Assembly (NCBI RefSeq): GCF_026210795.1
Contig: NC_089430.1
Coordinates: forward strand, 4,216,001 to 4,280,000
Length of the DNA stretch: 64,000 bases
Reading direction: 5' to 3'
Origin: Rhizophagus irregularis
Taxonomy: Eukaryota; Glomeromycota; Glomeromycetes; Glomerales; Glomeraceae
The position numbers and the translations under genes were made by a program. Shown piece by piece: positions 47,195-59,208 of this stretch; within the stretch, counting starts at the first letter, position 1; each line of letters starts with the position of its first letter. The notes under the pieces were generated by a model that worked only from the letters and a program-made list of their open reading frames with translations, had not been told where the DNA came from and did no database searches.

Positions 47195-47278
47195 ATTATT
47201 GTATGGGATATACTTAACAATAGGATAAAAATGGCTGCGCCATTTTATCCTATTATCAAGTATATCCCATACAATAAT
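47195..47278. repeat. Near-perfect 84-bp palindrome (foldback)
   Basis: Two arms of about 40 bp (outer ATTATTGTATGGGATATACT, inner AGGATAAAA.TGGC) are inverted copies with two mismatches and a one-base indel around a TGC loop. This would form a long hairpin as DNA or RNA. No clear target duplication. Confidence 0.85.
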
Positions 47279-47460
47279 ATGTAATTATTTGATTGTAAAA
47301 AATTTTTATACCAGTATACAAAGAGAACCTTTTTTTACACAATTGCAATTGGCTACAATATATATGCCCTTATAGAAATTCTATCGATCACACATGGAAC
47401 AGCAATTAATTTCGTTACGACTGTTACTATTAATTGACACGAATTGTACGACTATTATCG

Positions 47461-47626
47461 GGAATCACCGAGCAATATATAAATAGGTAACAAGAGATCA
47501 GCACTCATTTACTATCTATTTAAAGGCTAGAATTACGTAATGCCGCCTGGAATTATCCAAAAAAAGAAGGATCTACACATTGTTCTTGTTACCCTTTTAT
47601 GTATTGCTCACCGTTCTGAAAATTAA
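47461..47626. mobile_element. Decayed MITE of the GGACCCCGAGC family
   Basis: The left end GGAATCACCGAGCAATATATA...AGGTAACAA and the right end TTGTTACCC...GTATTGCTCACCG are imperfect inverted repeats. They align with the ends of 33024-33569. An internal GCCGCCTGGAATTATC word resembles 62667-62867. No clean target duplication. It lies about 60 bp before the F-box gene start. Confidence 0.6.
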
Positions 47627-47686
47627 TTAAATTTATTCGGCTGACACCAATAGTTTTACAAATACTTTTTGTTTTACTCTCTCACT

Positions 47687-49282
47687 ATGTCTTGTTCAAA
47701 AATATTCTCGGGAGAATTACCAGAATTAACATATGATATTTTAAAGTATTTTAAGAATGATTTTTCAACTTTACATTCATGTATTTTAGTTAACAGATTA
47801 TGGTGTCGTTTAGCAATTCCATTATTATGGGAAAACCCATTTTCGAAACCTACAGGAAATTATAAGTTTATTGAAATTTGCTTAGATAATTTAAATGGGG
47901 ATTTAAAAACAGAATTAAATGAATATAGAATTGAGGATAATTTATTTCCTTCAAATACACTTTTCAATTATCCTAGTTTTATAAGGTATTTGAATACACA
48001 TACGATTTTTTATTCTATTTACAAGTGGTCTGAAATTGCTAAAAAGACTTTAAAACCTGAAAAAAGAAATTTATATGAGGTTAAAAATTTTCAAAAATTA
48101 ATTCAAATATTATTTTTTAAACTGATTATTGATAATGAAGCAAATTTACATACTCTTAAAATTGAGCTCATTTCTAGTACTTGGAATTCTCACTTTAATA
48201 ATCTTTTAGAATTAATTTTACAAAATCCAAATTTTATTATTCACAATGTTAAAAATTTAACATTTTATACTCGTATTCATAATGATTCTACTAGTGATAA
48301 TACATATATGATAGCTAAAAATCTTATATTACAATTAATTAACTTACATCAAAATCTTAAAAATATTTCTTTAAGTTTTGATATAAACTTTCTTTCATAT
48401 AAATCATTATTATTAACAAAAGATTATAATTGTTCAAACACTTTAAATACTATCACATTATGTCACGTTAATTTTAAAGATATAATCAATTTAGATAAAA
48501 TATTTGATCAATTAAAAGTTTTAGAATCTGTTCATCTCATTTATTGTTATTCCTTAAATAATAGTTTTATTCAACAAATTATTAATTTAAATAGACCATT
48601 TAAATTAAAATCTTTAATTATAGATTCGAGATCACAAATTGATGATTCATCATTTCAATTATTACTACGAAAATGTGGCGGATATTTAGAGAATTTTGGA
48701 AGTAAATTTGGAGTTCAAAGTGAAATATTACATGAATCAATTATAAAATATTGTAAAAATATTAAATCATTTTATTTAAGTGAATTTAAAGATCAGATTA
48801 TTTATTTATTATTAGATCTGATTGAAAATATGAAACAAAGTCTTAATTATCTTACAATCATTGTATCGAATTGTGAAAATTATATTGAATGTAGTTCAAT
48901 TATATTACAAAATTTAGGACAAGTCCTTCCTTTTAAATTAGAATATTTAGATTTGGTTCTTCACATTAAAATGAGTGATTTTGAAGTATTCTTGAAAAAT
49001 TCACAAGATACTTTTATTAAGAAATTGTTGATCAATAATTTCAATGATTTAAAAGGACAAGATATTTTATCTTATATAAAAGAATATATTATGAAAAAGA
49101 AAAGAGCAAAGTATTTGGCTTTTATGTATTCCTATGAAAGTACATCAGATGATGAAGATATTGAAAACTATAAGGAACTGGCTTCAATGAAAGATGAAGT
49201 GGAGGAATTTAAGTTGTATGGTATTAAACTGCTAAGTTATTATGGCTCATTGATAAGTTTTTATGAATTTACTCGGGATTAA
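47687..49282 (+). CDS. F-box protein with leucine-rich C-terminal region
   Basis: Single exon, 531 aa, from the ATG at 47687 (the frame is open further upstream but without ATG). Residues about 10-52 form an F-box: 'LPELTYDILKYFKNDFSTLHS', then 'CILVNRLWCRLAIPLLWENPF', with the L-P, L, C..VN..W and W positions expected. The rest is leucine/isoleucine/asparagine-rich with irregular repeats of 'L..L.L..CN/C' type (about 150-470), consistent with degenerate leucine-rich repeats. The C-terminus is acidic (STSDDEDIENYKELASMKDE). By family it would be a substrate adaptor of an SCF ubiquitin ligase binding Skp1; the target is unknown. F-box genes are strongly expanded in these fungi. No introns. Confidence 0.87.
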   Translation: MSCSKIFSGELPELTYDILKYFKNDFSTLHSCILVNRLWCRLAIPLLWENPFSKPTGNYKFIEICLDNLNGDLKTELNEYRIEDNLFPSNTLFNYPSFIRYLNTHTIFYSIYKWSEIAKKTLKPEKRNLYEVKNFQKLIQILFFKLIIDNEANLHTLKIELISSTWNSHFNNLLELILQNPNFIIHNVKNLTFYTRIHNDSTSDNTYMIAKNLILQLINLHQNLKNISLSFDINFLSYKSLLLTKDYNCSNTLNTITLCHVNFKDIINLDKIFDQLKVLESVHLIYCYSLNNSFIQQIINLNRPFKLKSLIIDSRSQIDDSSFQLLLRKCGGYLENFGSKFGVQSEILHESIIKYCKNIKSFYLSEFKDQIIYLLLDLIENMKQSLNYLTIIVSNCENYIECSSIILQNLGQVLPFKLEYLDLVLHIKMSDFEVFLKNSQDTFIKKLLINNFNDLKGQDILSYIKEYIMKKKRAKYLAFMYSYESTSDDEDIENYKELASMKDEVEEFKLYGIKLLSYYGSLISFYEFTRD

Positions 49283-51097
49283 TTATTTAGTGGAGTGGTA
49301 ATTTTAAAATTTCAGATATATAATATAATTGTATTATTTTAAAATAAAAATTAGTTAAAGTAGTAAAAAATTACGAATAATAATTGTTTTTTACAAAATG
49401 TGATAAATAAATCAATACCCAGTTTATTATGAATCTTTTGCTCTTTACAAATAAATGTAAATATATAATGAAAATTTTCGACTATAATAATTTTTAAGAT
49501 CTTATTACTAATTAGTGAAATTGTTGCCTTCTGAATACTACAATATTAATAATTTATGCTAATATTGCAAATTACAATTTATCGAGTAAATAATTTTGAA
49601 AAAAACGGGTAAAATATGATTTTAACCTTTCCTAAAAAGAAAGTTGACTAGTTTCATTTAATTAAGTTAACCAATTAGTAGCCCGGATGTGATGTTGTAG
49701 TAACCCCTACTACGTGATTACTCCATAACATCTAAAAATTATTTTAACCCTTCCCTATCAGATGTTAATAATCAGGTTATTCTTCATAATAACAACAGTA
49801 ATGATAATCATCATAATTATTTGTATATACACAATAATCATATAGCATCTCTTCTCTAATTTATGAAAATGTAAAATTGTAATGATATAACTTTATAATC
49901 TTAATCCTTATTCTCTTTTTTTATATCTGTTGTTTTCTTTTTTTTACCCTTTTTTTTTATAAAAAAAAAATAATAATAACGTGTAAGACAATTCATTTCA
50001 TTTACAAATGTAAATTTCAATAAATTTCCTTTAGAGAAGAATTAATTGTTTACAAAATAATAATAAAAAAAATTTTTTTATGTTACAAGTATTTTAAGTA
50101 ATTTATTGAAATATATAAAATACTAAACAAAATATAACAAATAAATTATTAAAAAAAATTACATACAATAAAACTTTCATATGCAAGAGAAAATATTTAC
50201 AATAATATTTGGACAGCTTTGTTCTTATAATTTTTTTTTATTTATTTTACTTGTAACCTTTTTTTTTGTAATTGTAGATCTAATCCCATTTTCAGTTTTT
50301 ACTCAATGAAACCAATGGAATAACTCCGATATGATAAAATTCTTTTTTTCTTGTATACTAATTTTATCAGTGAAAGGTATTTGGAATTTATCCGATTAGA
50401 ATTGTTTAAAGTGTTATTTTCATTTAATTATTAATGATCGATCAATAAAAAGTTTATAATTACCGAAAATAATCATCCAGATCATGTGCAATATATATTT
50501 TATATATATACAAAATTGTGTAACCTGGAAACAAATCCGGCTACTGTTTTTTTTATGGGTCGTTATGAATAAAATAAAAAAATCACAAGTCTTATGTATA
50601 TCGATCTATTTGTTATTATTAGAAAAAAAAAAATTTTTTAAAAAAAATTCTGTTAGATTAAAGCGTAAAACATAAAGTATAAAGCTTTTATGCATTTTTT
50701 TATTATAAAATTGATTTCTCAAGTTCACATTGCGTGCGCATTTCCAAAATTTCCAAAAACATGAAAATATGCATGAAGATCGAGAGCAAATAACGAATTG
50801 AGCGAAAAAGTCGGTTAATTTAGAAATGATCAAAAACACTTATACGCTAAAAAAATGATTGTATTAATAATTTGAATGTAATATAGCAGTTTTAATTTAT
50901 TATTGTTCATTAGTGTGATCATATACGGATATATAATAAAGCCTTTTAATATACTTATTTTATTAATAATGTTAGACTTTTTATTTCATCCTTTTACGTG
51001 AGACCATGATTATTCCTATATTAATGAACCCATAAAATAACTTATACATCGCTTTTTTTTTCTTTCCTTTTTTTTAAAAAAAAAAATTTTTTAAAAA
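49283..51097. other. Intergenic, no gene seen
   Basis: AT-rich. 49680-49720 has a less AT-rich patch (GTAGTAACCCCTACTACG, partly palindromic). The last 50 bp before the BTB-TLDc gene are a T-tract followed by an A-tract. Confidence 0.5.
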
Positions 51098-52616
51098 ATG
51101 GCATCAATTTTTCATCTTAATCTCTCAAAAGACCTTTCCTTAATATTAGATGATGCAGATGATTACAATGCTATTATTCAAGTTGGTGAAAACCAAAATA
51201 TAAAAGAATTTCATACACATTCTGTTATTTTACGTGCTCGTTCTCCCTATTTTAAAGCTGCACTTTCAGCCAATTGGATTACAAAGAAAAATAATATGAT
51301 TATGTTTAGCAAACCAAATATTACTCCAACTGTTTTTTATATGATTTTGAAGTGAGGAATATTTAGTTTTTTTTATAAATTTGACATTAACTTATTCTAA
51401 ATATATAATTATTTTTATTAGGTATGTGTACACTGGTGAACTTGATTTAATTGAACAATCGGGTGAAAATATTCTTAATTTGCTAATTGCATCTGATGAA
51501 TTACTTCTTGATGAAGAATTATTTAAACATGTTCAAGATTATTTAATTGAAAAACAAACCAAATGGGTTCATAAAAATTTCGTTCTTGTTCTTAATACTG
51601 TCTTTGGACTTGATAGTTGCAAGAAATTACAAGGTTATTGTCTTGAATCTATCTGCGAAAATCCATTCCCATTTTTTTCTTCAAAAATCTTTCCTTCAAT
51701 AAATAAGAAAATACTTTTTGACTTGCTTAAAAGAGATGACTTGCAGATTGATGAAATTACTATTTGGGATTGTTTAATTGAATGGGGTATTGAACAAACT
51801 CCTGATTTGGGAAACAATAAAGCTAAGTGGAATAAGAATAATCACAAAGCATTGAAGAAAACTTTAAATCAATTTATTCCTCTCATTCGGTATGTAGGAA
51901 TTTCTCGTGCAGATTTTTTTGATAAAGTCCGTCCTTATAAAACTATTATTCCTTATCACATTTATGAAGAAATCGAAGAATTTTATTATAAAGATTCCTC
52001 ACCTAAAACTACAATTTTGCCACCTAGAATTTGTTCGACATTTGAAATAGGAAAAATTGAATCAAATATCATCAAACCAATACTTGCAAAAATAATAATT
52101 AATTGGATTGATAATAAAGATACTATGTATATTCGCACTAGAAATGATCCATCATATAGGCTTAAACTTATTTATCGTGGTAGCCGTAATGGAATTAGTA
52201 ATGAGTCATTTAGAAAAAAATGTAAAGGTCGAGTAGCAAGTTTAGTTCTAATTAAAGTTAAAGATTCAAATAAAGTTTTTGGTGGATATAGTTCTATTGG
52301 AGTTTGTTCATTAGGAAATGATTTTGATGATGATCTTATTCGTCATGGTTTTCAATTTTACAATTCATCAGATAATTTTATTTTCTCATTTGAAGATAGT
52401 GAAGATACTCAAAATATGAAAATAAGTCGAGTAGTAAGTAATTCTCATGCCATATTGGATCATCATGCTAGTGGATTTAATTTTGGTCGTAGTTCATTGT
52501 GCATGATAAATCAAAGTTTATATCTTACTAATTATATTGGGAATTATGAAAGGAATTTAGATACAAATAAAATTTATACTATTGAAGAAATTGAAACGTA
52601 TTTTGTATATCAATAA
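51098..52616 (+). CDS. BTB-BACK-TLDc domain protein, copy 1
   Basis: Exons are 51098-51351 and 51422-52616 (phase 2 junction, AA|G TAT), giving 482 aa. The BTB domain covers residues about 20-125 ('DDADDYNAIIQVGENQNIKE', 'HSVILRARSPYFKAALS', 'FYMILKYVYTGELDL'). A BACK-like helical region is at about 130-240. A TLDc domain runs from about 290 to the end ('KLIYRGSRNGISNESFRKKC', then 'GRVASLVLIKV', 'VFGGYSS', 'FIFSF'). BTB proteins with BACK act as Cullin-3 adaptors; TLDc domains are linked to oxidative-stress response and V-ATPase regulation. Specific role here unknown. This architecture is hugely expanded in Rhizophagus. A close tandem paralogue lies at 57685-59208. Confidence 0.92.
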
Positions 52617-53480
52617 AAATTTATGTAAACAATGTTATTGCAAATTTATACTTTAGATAATTTAAATCACAATGAATTAAGTTTCGAAGAATAAGATTAT
52701 TAGTTAGGCAAATTATAAAATTTAAATAATAGTCAAAACACGTTAGTGTATAATGCCGTAATGCGGGCCAAATATCACGTGATAGTGAAATTTTTGATGG
52801 TACATGAAAACAACTTCTTTGCAATTTGCAACTTGAATTTTACTATTTATAATTTTCATATTAAATAATTTTTTTATGATGAATGATCGAAACTTCTTTA
52901 GACATATATGTATACTCTTTAGGATTGCAAGTATTTTGAGTTAGAGAAAGAAAATGTTAAGTTTATTTATATGTTGTAATGATGTTTTGATAAAATTCAT
53001 TCCAAAATTATACTTATTATATAAAACACCATGATATAGACAAGAAAATTAAGTTAGATTGATAAGAAATGTAATGATTATTCGTACTGAAGAATATAGT
53101 AGTGTATGATTGAGTAATAAAAATGAGATATTTAGATACTGTAACAATTTTTGTAGATGTATTATTAATATACCAGATACTGTATGTGTAAAATGCACAT
53201 GTTTTTATTTAATAATAATATTATTAATGAAATGGATTTTTTACTCTTTGAAAAATTGAATGTAATCAAAAAACTGTATACAGTATATGAGAGGTAATTA
53301 ACTTCAATATTAATCAATTTTTTTAAAAAAAATTGGAATAATCTTAAAATTTTATTAATTTTATTCTTCAATTTTTCGAAAATAATCAAATTTATGACTC
53401 TTAAGATTAAAATAATTGTTCATTATAAATTAAATTTTTATGTTTTTTATTAGGAATCATAACTATATGAACCCTCTGAG
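52617..53480. other. Intergenic, no gene seen
   Basis: CACGTG at 52776-52781. Short minus-strand frames (52621-52824, 53165-53389) look like chance. Confidence 0.5.
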
Positions 53481-53598
53481 CACATTCAGTTATTTTACGT
53501 GCTCGTTCTTCCTATTTCAATGGTGTTCTTTCAGCTAATTGGATTACAAAGAAAATAATATCATTCTAATAATCATTTTTGAATGATTTTAAAGTAAG
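53481..53598 (+). pseudogene. BTB-TLDc gene fragment (BTB exon piece)
   Basis: 'HSVILRARSSYFNGVLSANW' followed by ITKK is encoded here, matching residues about 45-70 of the two BTB-TLDc genes. It is followed by a ragged copy of the exon 1 donor region. The rest of the gene is missing. It marks a third, lost member of the tandem array. Confidence 0.8.
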
Positions 53599-54283
53599 AA
53601 TAATTTTAATAATTTTTTTTATTATCTATTTTAATATGAAAATATGTTCAGTTTTTTACACTTGTAAAAACAGTAAAATTGATTTGAATTTAATTTCTTT
53701 TAAAAGTACAAATTCCATTTTAGATTATAAAATTGGTATAGCCTACACTATTATTCAAATCGTACGACGCTTTGTTTCACGAATACTGGGATACTGGAAT
53801 TTGGAATATATATTCCGGATGCGGAAACGAATCAGAATCTTTTATTTTCTTTCTGATATTTGATTTATTTCGTATACGATATTAATAAGCTAATTAATAT
53901 TATTTTTGAATAATTTATCAAACCATGAATCGGAACGGAAATTATGAAGAATATAATCAAGAAAATACTGCATATCAAAATGGATTGATTGATAGTATAT
54001 ATGAGCATCTCAAAAATTACCAAGTAATAAATACATAATTTTTTATTACTTGCTTTATTATATTTTTGTTATAATTGCTAAATAAAACTTATTTGATAAA
54101 AATCTTGCAATTTATTTTTGTAATGTATAGTAATAAGTCATAACTAATCGGATTATATAATCATTGTATTGGTATTGCAAAATTAGCATTAATTTTTCCT
54201 TTGTTCATTAAATTTATTTGTATAAACATAATAATTAAATTTTGATTATTTAAATTACTTAAAGAATTACTATTTTTTTCTTT
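53599..54283. other. Intergenic with a short unassigned coding-like patch
   Basis: At about 53760-53860 a frame reads 'SYDALFHEYWDTGIWNIYSG' without stops, protein-like but unrecognised. It overlaps a 94-codon frame in another phase. The rest is AT-rich. Confidence 0.35.
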
Positions 54284-55260
54284 ATAAAAAATTAATTATA
54301 AAATAAAATCAATTTACTATTGAAATTAATAGGAAAATATAAGAAACATTATTAAAGCTTATATGTTGTTGATATTGTTGTTATTATCATTGCTATTTTG
54401 CTATATTATATTATTATTGCTATATTGTGTTAGTTCAGACTTTAAAAAATTAGACATTCCGTATTAAAAAAATTCTTCCAGACAATTTCGGATATAAAAA
54501 ATCGGATAGCAGATTTGGTCATTTTTTAGGTCAAAAGACAAAATATATACATATTCCGGACATATTCAGGGAGCTTTTGTGACTCTCCTTTTCCATATGC
54601 CATGTTGTGGTTCTGCGTCACGTTTATCCTCATTCAATGCTTCTGCATCTGTATTACAATATTATATTAAATATTCCAATTTAATAAGTTAATATAAAAA
54701 AGTGAAAATCTTTAACATAAAATGATCATTTATTACTAACCCGCTAAAATAATAATAAAGACAAAAATCAATAAAAATGATAAAAATGAATATTTTAATT
54801 TCATGGTTGATTTTATGTATGTTACAAAAGTTTTAATTCGTTGTTTGTTTAATTTTATTTTTTTTTAAGAAATTTTCTTCTCTTTCTCAAAGAAAAATTT
54901 TCTATAGTAACATGTATTTCAAATTATTTCATGATTACTTTATTTCATATGATTACAAAGTAAAAGAGGCGTACAAGAGTATTTTTGCCACGTTTTTTTA
55001 CATTGTGCCGTGTTGAATATTCAATTGAGGAGCAGAGCAACTTTATACTTTAAATTAATAATGTGTGAATGCGAGATTTTGATGTCAATAATTATTTTGA
55101 GCCAGTGACGTTACGAGAGTATTGTTGCCACGTTTTTTTACATTGCGCCACAATCGGAACGAACAGCGCCACGAAAAATTAATAATGTGGAAATAGATTT
55201 TTATTTTAAAAAAAATAAAAATAAAAGTCCGTGTTCAAAATGATAATATCAAAATCGTGT
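54284..55260. repeat. Segmental duplication, left copy
   Basis: This segment matches 55686-56749 plus 56929-56990 in direct orientation with indels. Shared marks include GACAATTTCGGATATAAAAA / GACATAAAAATCGG, CATATTCAGGGAGCTTTTGT, CGTCACGTTTATCCTCATTC and 'tattTTGCCACGTTTTT'. The last motif itself occurs twice in each copy (about 54985 and 55127; 56465 and 56627). No convincing gene. Confidence 0.75.
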
Positions 55261-55431
55261 GAATAATTCAGCATTGCCATATGATATCAAAGTAAATATG
55301 CCTCATTTTTACGTAATGGATTATGTTTTAACTATTTTGTTGAAAAAAGAGATGAAAAGTTTAAATAATCAAAATAATATTATCTGTTATGTTAGGATTT
55401 ATTTGTTATTTAATGAAATACATGAACATAT

Positions 55432-55470
55432 AACTAGGAAACGGAAACCGTTGTAAGTCCGGAGCGAAAA
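55432..55470. repeat. Fragment of the GTCCGGAGCGA element family
   Basis: AACTAGGAAACGGAAACCGT followed by TGTAAGTCCGGAGCGA repeats the left border of 31474-31673 (including its flank) with one base difference. Confidence 0.65.
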
Positions 55471-55685
55471 ATTTTTTATTAACTTGTATATATATATAAT
55501 TTATTGTTTATCTAATGTATCAAATCTATTTTTATCTTGTTTAACGTTTAAGTTCCTCTTACATAAATAGTAATAAATTACATAAGTATATCACTACAAT
55601 GTAGAGTGGTTTTATCATTATCTGTCCAATAAAAGGCTTAATCATTGTTGATGAATTAAGAATTAATCAGTAACATTGTTTAAAT

Positions 55686-56749
55686 TAAAGAATTGATTTT
55701 TCTTTATAAAAAAATTAATTGTAAAATAAAATCAATTTATTATTAAAATATTAGGAAAATATATAAGAAAACATTAAAATAATATTATTAAAGTTTATCT
55801 GTTGTTGTTATTATTGCTATTATTGCTATATTGTGTTAGTTCAGACATCAGAACTATATATATTGTCCAGAATTTGTATGAAATTTAGTCTATCTTTCAA
55901 CATTATCCGAACATTGATTGTCCACTTTGAAAAATTGGACATCCTGTATTAAAAAATTCTTCCAGACAATTTCGGACATAAAAATCGGATAGCAGATTTG
56001 GTCATTTTTTAGGTCAAAAGACAAAAGAAATACATATTCCGGAGTCCGGACATATTCAGGGAGCTTTTGTGACTCTCCTTTTCCATAAGCCATGTTGTGG
56101 TTCTGTGTCACGTTTATCCTCATTCAATGCTTCTGCATCTGCATTACAATATTATATTAAAAAATTCCAATTTAGTGAGTTAATATAAGAAAGTGAAAAT
56201 CTTTGACATAAAATGATCATTTATTACTAACCCGCTAAAATAAAAATGAAGACAAAAATCAATAACAATGAGTATTTTAATTTCATAGTTGATTTTATGT
56301 ATGTTATATAAATCTTTAATTCGTTGTTTGTTAATTTTTTATTTAAGAGATTTTCTTCTCCTCTTTAAGTGATTATACAAGAAAAATTTTCTAAGTAACA
56401 CGTATTTCAAGTCATTGTTTCATATTATTACAGTGAAGTAAAAAGCGGAGACGTACAAGGGTATTTTTTCCACGTTTTCCTGCATTGCGCCACATTAAAA
56501 TCCACGATTAAAGAGCAGAGCCACTTTGAATTAATAATGTAATGTGAGAATACGAAATTTTGATTTTTGAGCCGCAATCATTTGTTTTATTAATGAGGGC
56601 GAAGTAAAAGAGACGTTATGAGAGTATTTTGCCACGTTTTTTCCCTTGCGCCACAATCAGAACAATCAGACCACTTTTAATTAATATGTGGTAATAAATG
56701 ATTCTTTTTTTTAAAAAAAAAGTAAAAGAAAAAAAAATCGTGTTCAAAA
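55686..56749. repeat. Segmental duplication, right copy
   Basis: Direct repeat of 54284-55240 at a distance of about 1.4-1.5 kb. It contains extra sequence such as TATATTGTCCAGAATTTG near 55860. It is interrupted at 56750 by a MITE; homology to the left copy resumes at 56929. Confidence 0.75.
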
Positions 56750-56928
56750 ATAATGGTGTAGTTAGCCGAAAAATATTAACCGCAACGACGCATCGGTCGC
56801 ATCGTGATCCGGACCCGGCACAGGCGTAGATCGTCGTGGAATTCCAGGGGATTTTCTGCAATTAAACCGTGTCCGGATGATTGGCAATCAGGAATTCGGC
56901 TCCGTTTTTCGGCTAACTACACCATTAT
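56750..56928. mobile_element. GC-rich MULE-type MITE with 9-bp target duplication
   Basis: Inverted terminal repeats of about 25 bp start ATAATGGTGTAGTTAGCCGA and end as its complement at 56928. The 9-bp duplication TGTTCAAAA flanks both sides (56741-56749, 56929-56937). The unoccupied site is preserved in the duplicate segment at 55232-55240, where TGTTCAAAA occurs once. A 9-bp duplication fits Mutator-like elements. The body is far richer in G+C than the flanks. No coding capacity; a frame at 56616-56861 is spurious. Confidence 0.92.
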
Positions 56929-56937
56929 TGTTCAAAA

Positions 56938-57684
56938 TGGTAATACCAAAATGTGTGTATAAATTTAGCATTGTTGTATGAATAATCAAATAACATTAAA
57001 TTGAATTTATGAGTACCTTTAATAAAATTTTTAAACTTGTTTTGTTTATGATAAATGATTGAATTTTTTTAGACTTATTGTAAATATTGTACTGATTTTT
57101 TATTTAATTTTAAAAAAGAAATATATAAATTGAATATATAATACAGTATATATAATAAATTACATATCATATCTATCTACCAAAATTTGTTATGATTTGC
57201 GCCAAAGTCGTTGTACTATCTACGGTCCCTAAATACGAATAATTCAAATTGATCTAATACTATTACCAAATATTTTTTCTTTAAAAAAAAAAAACTCTAT
57301 TTCGTATTTCTTATATACTGTATTTTACGATTTTTATGATATTTTAATTTGTTTTATCTTCGCTAATATTACTTTTAATATTCATCTAATTAAGAATTTA
57401 GTTTACCAATTTTAGTTTGATATCCTAATTATACACTAATATTTTTAGAGTTTGAATGATAATCAATTTAGAATATTGATTAGCTACAATAAATCGGTTA
57501 GGTTCCTCATACTATAAAATTAGTTTTTGGGTTGATCATTGTCGGATTCAATTAAAAACATTGCAGATCTCGTTAAAAACAAATAAAGTGCAACGTTACA
57601 AATATTTAAGCCGTAAATCACATGGTTATTTCCATAACATGACATTAATAGCACTTTTTTTTTCTTTTTTTTTATTAAAAAAAA
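56938..57684. other. Intergenic, upstream region of BTB-TLDc copy 2
   Basis: No gene seen. The final 40 bp are a T-tract followed by an A-tract directly before the ATG, as in copy 1. Confidence 0.5.
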
Positions 57685-59208
57685 ATGGCTTCAAATTTTC
57701 ACTTTCGTCTTTCAGAAGACCTTTCCTTAATATTAGATGATGCAGATGATTACAATGTCATTATTCAAGTTGGTGAAAACCAAAATACAAAGGAATTTCG
57801 TGCACATTCTGTTATTTTACGTGCTCGTTCTCCTTATTTTAAAGTTGCTCTTTCTACTAATTGGATTACAAAAAAGGATAATATGATTATGTTTAACAAA
57901 CCAAATATTACTCCAACTGTTTTTCATATGATTTTGAAGTGAGAATTATTTATTTATTTTTTTTATTTATAAATTTTTGAAATTTAAATTTATTAATTTA
58001 TTCTTAAATATAAATAATTTTTTATTAGATATATTTATACTGGTGAACTTGATTTAACTAAACAATCAGGTGAAAATATTCTTGGTTTGCTAGTTGCATC
58101 TGATGAATTACTTCTTGAAGAATTATTTAAACATGTTCGAGATTATTTAATCGAAAAACAAACCAAATGGGTTGATAAAAATTTTGTTCTTGTTCTTAAT
58201 GCTGTGTTTAGACTTGATAATTGCAAGAAATTACAAGATTATTGTTTTAAATCTATCTGCGAAAATCCTCTACCATTTTTTTCTTCAAAAATCTTTCCTT
58301 CATTAAATAAGGAAATACTTTTTGACTTGCTTGAAAGAGACGACTTACAAATTAAAGAAGTTATCGTTTGGGATTATTTAATTAAATGGGGTATTGAACA
58401 AACTTCTGGTCTTGGGCATGAGAATAGTGATAGAGCGAAATGGAATAATAAGGATTATGAAGAATTGAAGAAAACTTTAAATCAAATTATTCCTCTTATT
58501 CGTTTTACGGAAATTTCTCGTGCAGATTTTTTTGATAAAGTCCGTCCTTATAGAATTATTATTCCTAATCATATTTATGAAGAAATTGAAGAATTTTATT
58601 ATAAGGATGCCTTACCTAAAACTACAATTTTACCACCTAGAACTGGTTATTCATTTGAAATAGGAAAAATTGAGTCAAATATCATCAAACCAATACTCGC
58701 AAAATTAATAGTTAATTGGATTGGAAATGATCAATTGTATAGGTTTAAACTTATTTATCGTGGTAGTCGTGATGGAATTAGTAATAAATCATTCAGAGAA
58801 AAATGTAAAGGTCGAGTAGCAAGTTTAGTTTTAATTAAAGTTAAAGATACAAATAAAGTTTTTGGTGGATATAGTTCTATCGGGTTTTGTTCATTAGGAA
58901 ATGATTTTACTCTTATTAATAGTGATGATTATCATGATTTTCGATTTTACAATTCATCAGATAATTTTATTTTCTCATTTGAAAACAGCGAAGATACTCG
59001 ACATATGAAAATAAGCCGGGTAGTAAATAAATCTCAAGCCATATTGGATATTGATCGTAGTGGATTTAATTTTGGTTGGGGTTCATTATCTATGAATAAT
59101 ATAAATTTACACGCTAATAATCATAGCAATAATTATGAAAATAATTTAAAGACTGATACAGTTTATACTATCAAAGAAATTGAAATCTTTAACATATCCA
59201 ATCAATAA
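57685..59208 (+). CDS. BTB-BACK-TLDc domain protein, copy 2
   Basis: Exons are 57685-57938 and 58029-59208 (phase 2 junction, AA|A TAT), giving 477 aa. It has the same order as copy 1: BTB ('DDADDYNVIIQVGENQNTKE', 'HSVILRARSPYFKVALS', 'KYIYTGELDL'), BACK ('CKKLQDYCFKSICENPLPFF'), TLDc ('KLIYRGSRDGISNKSFREKC', then 'GRVASLVLIKV', 'VFGGYSS', 'FIFSF'). It lacks one acidic residue in 'LLLEELF' and differs most in the TLDc loop after 'CSLGNDF' and at the C-terminus. Both copies have intact frames and splice sites. By family, a candidate Cullin-3 adaptor or stress-related protein; specific role unknown. Confidence 0.92.

Noticed and set aside
56616-56861. 81-codon minus-strand frame with cysteines
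   Set aside because: It crosses the border of the MULE-type MITE at 56750, so it is a chance frame.
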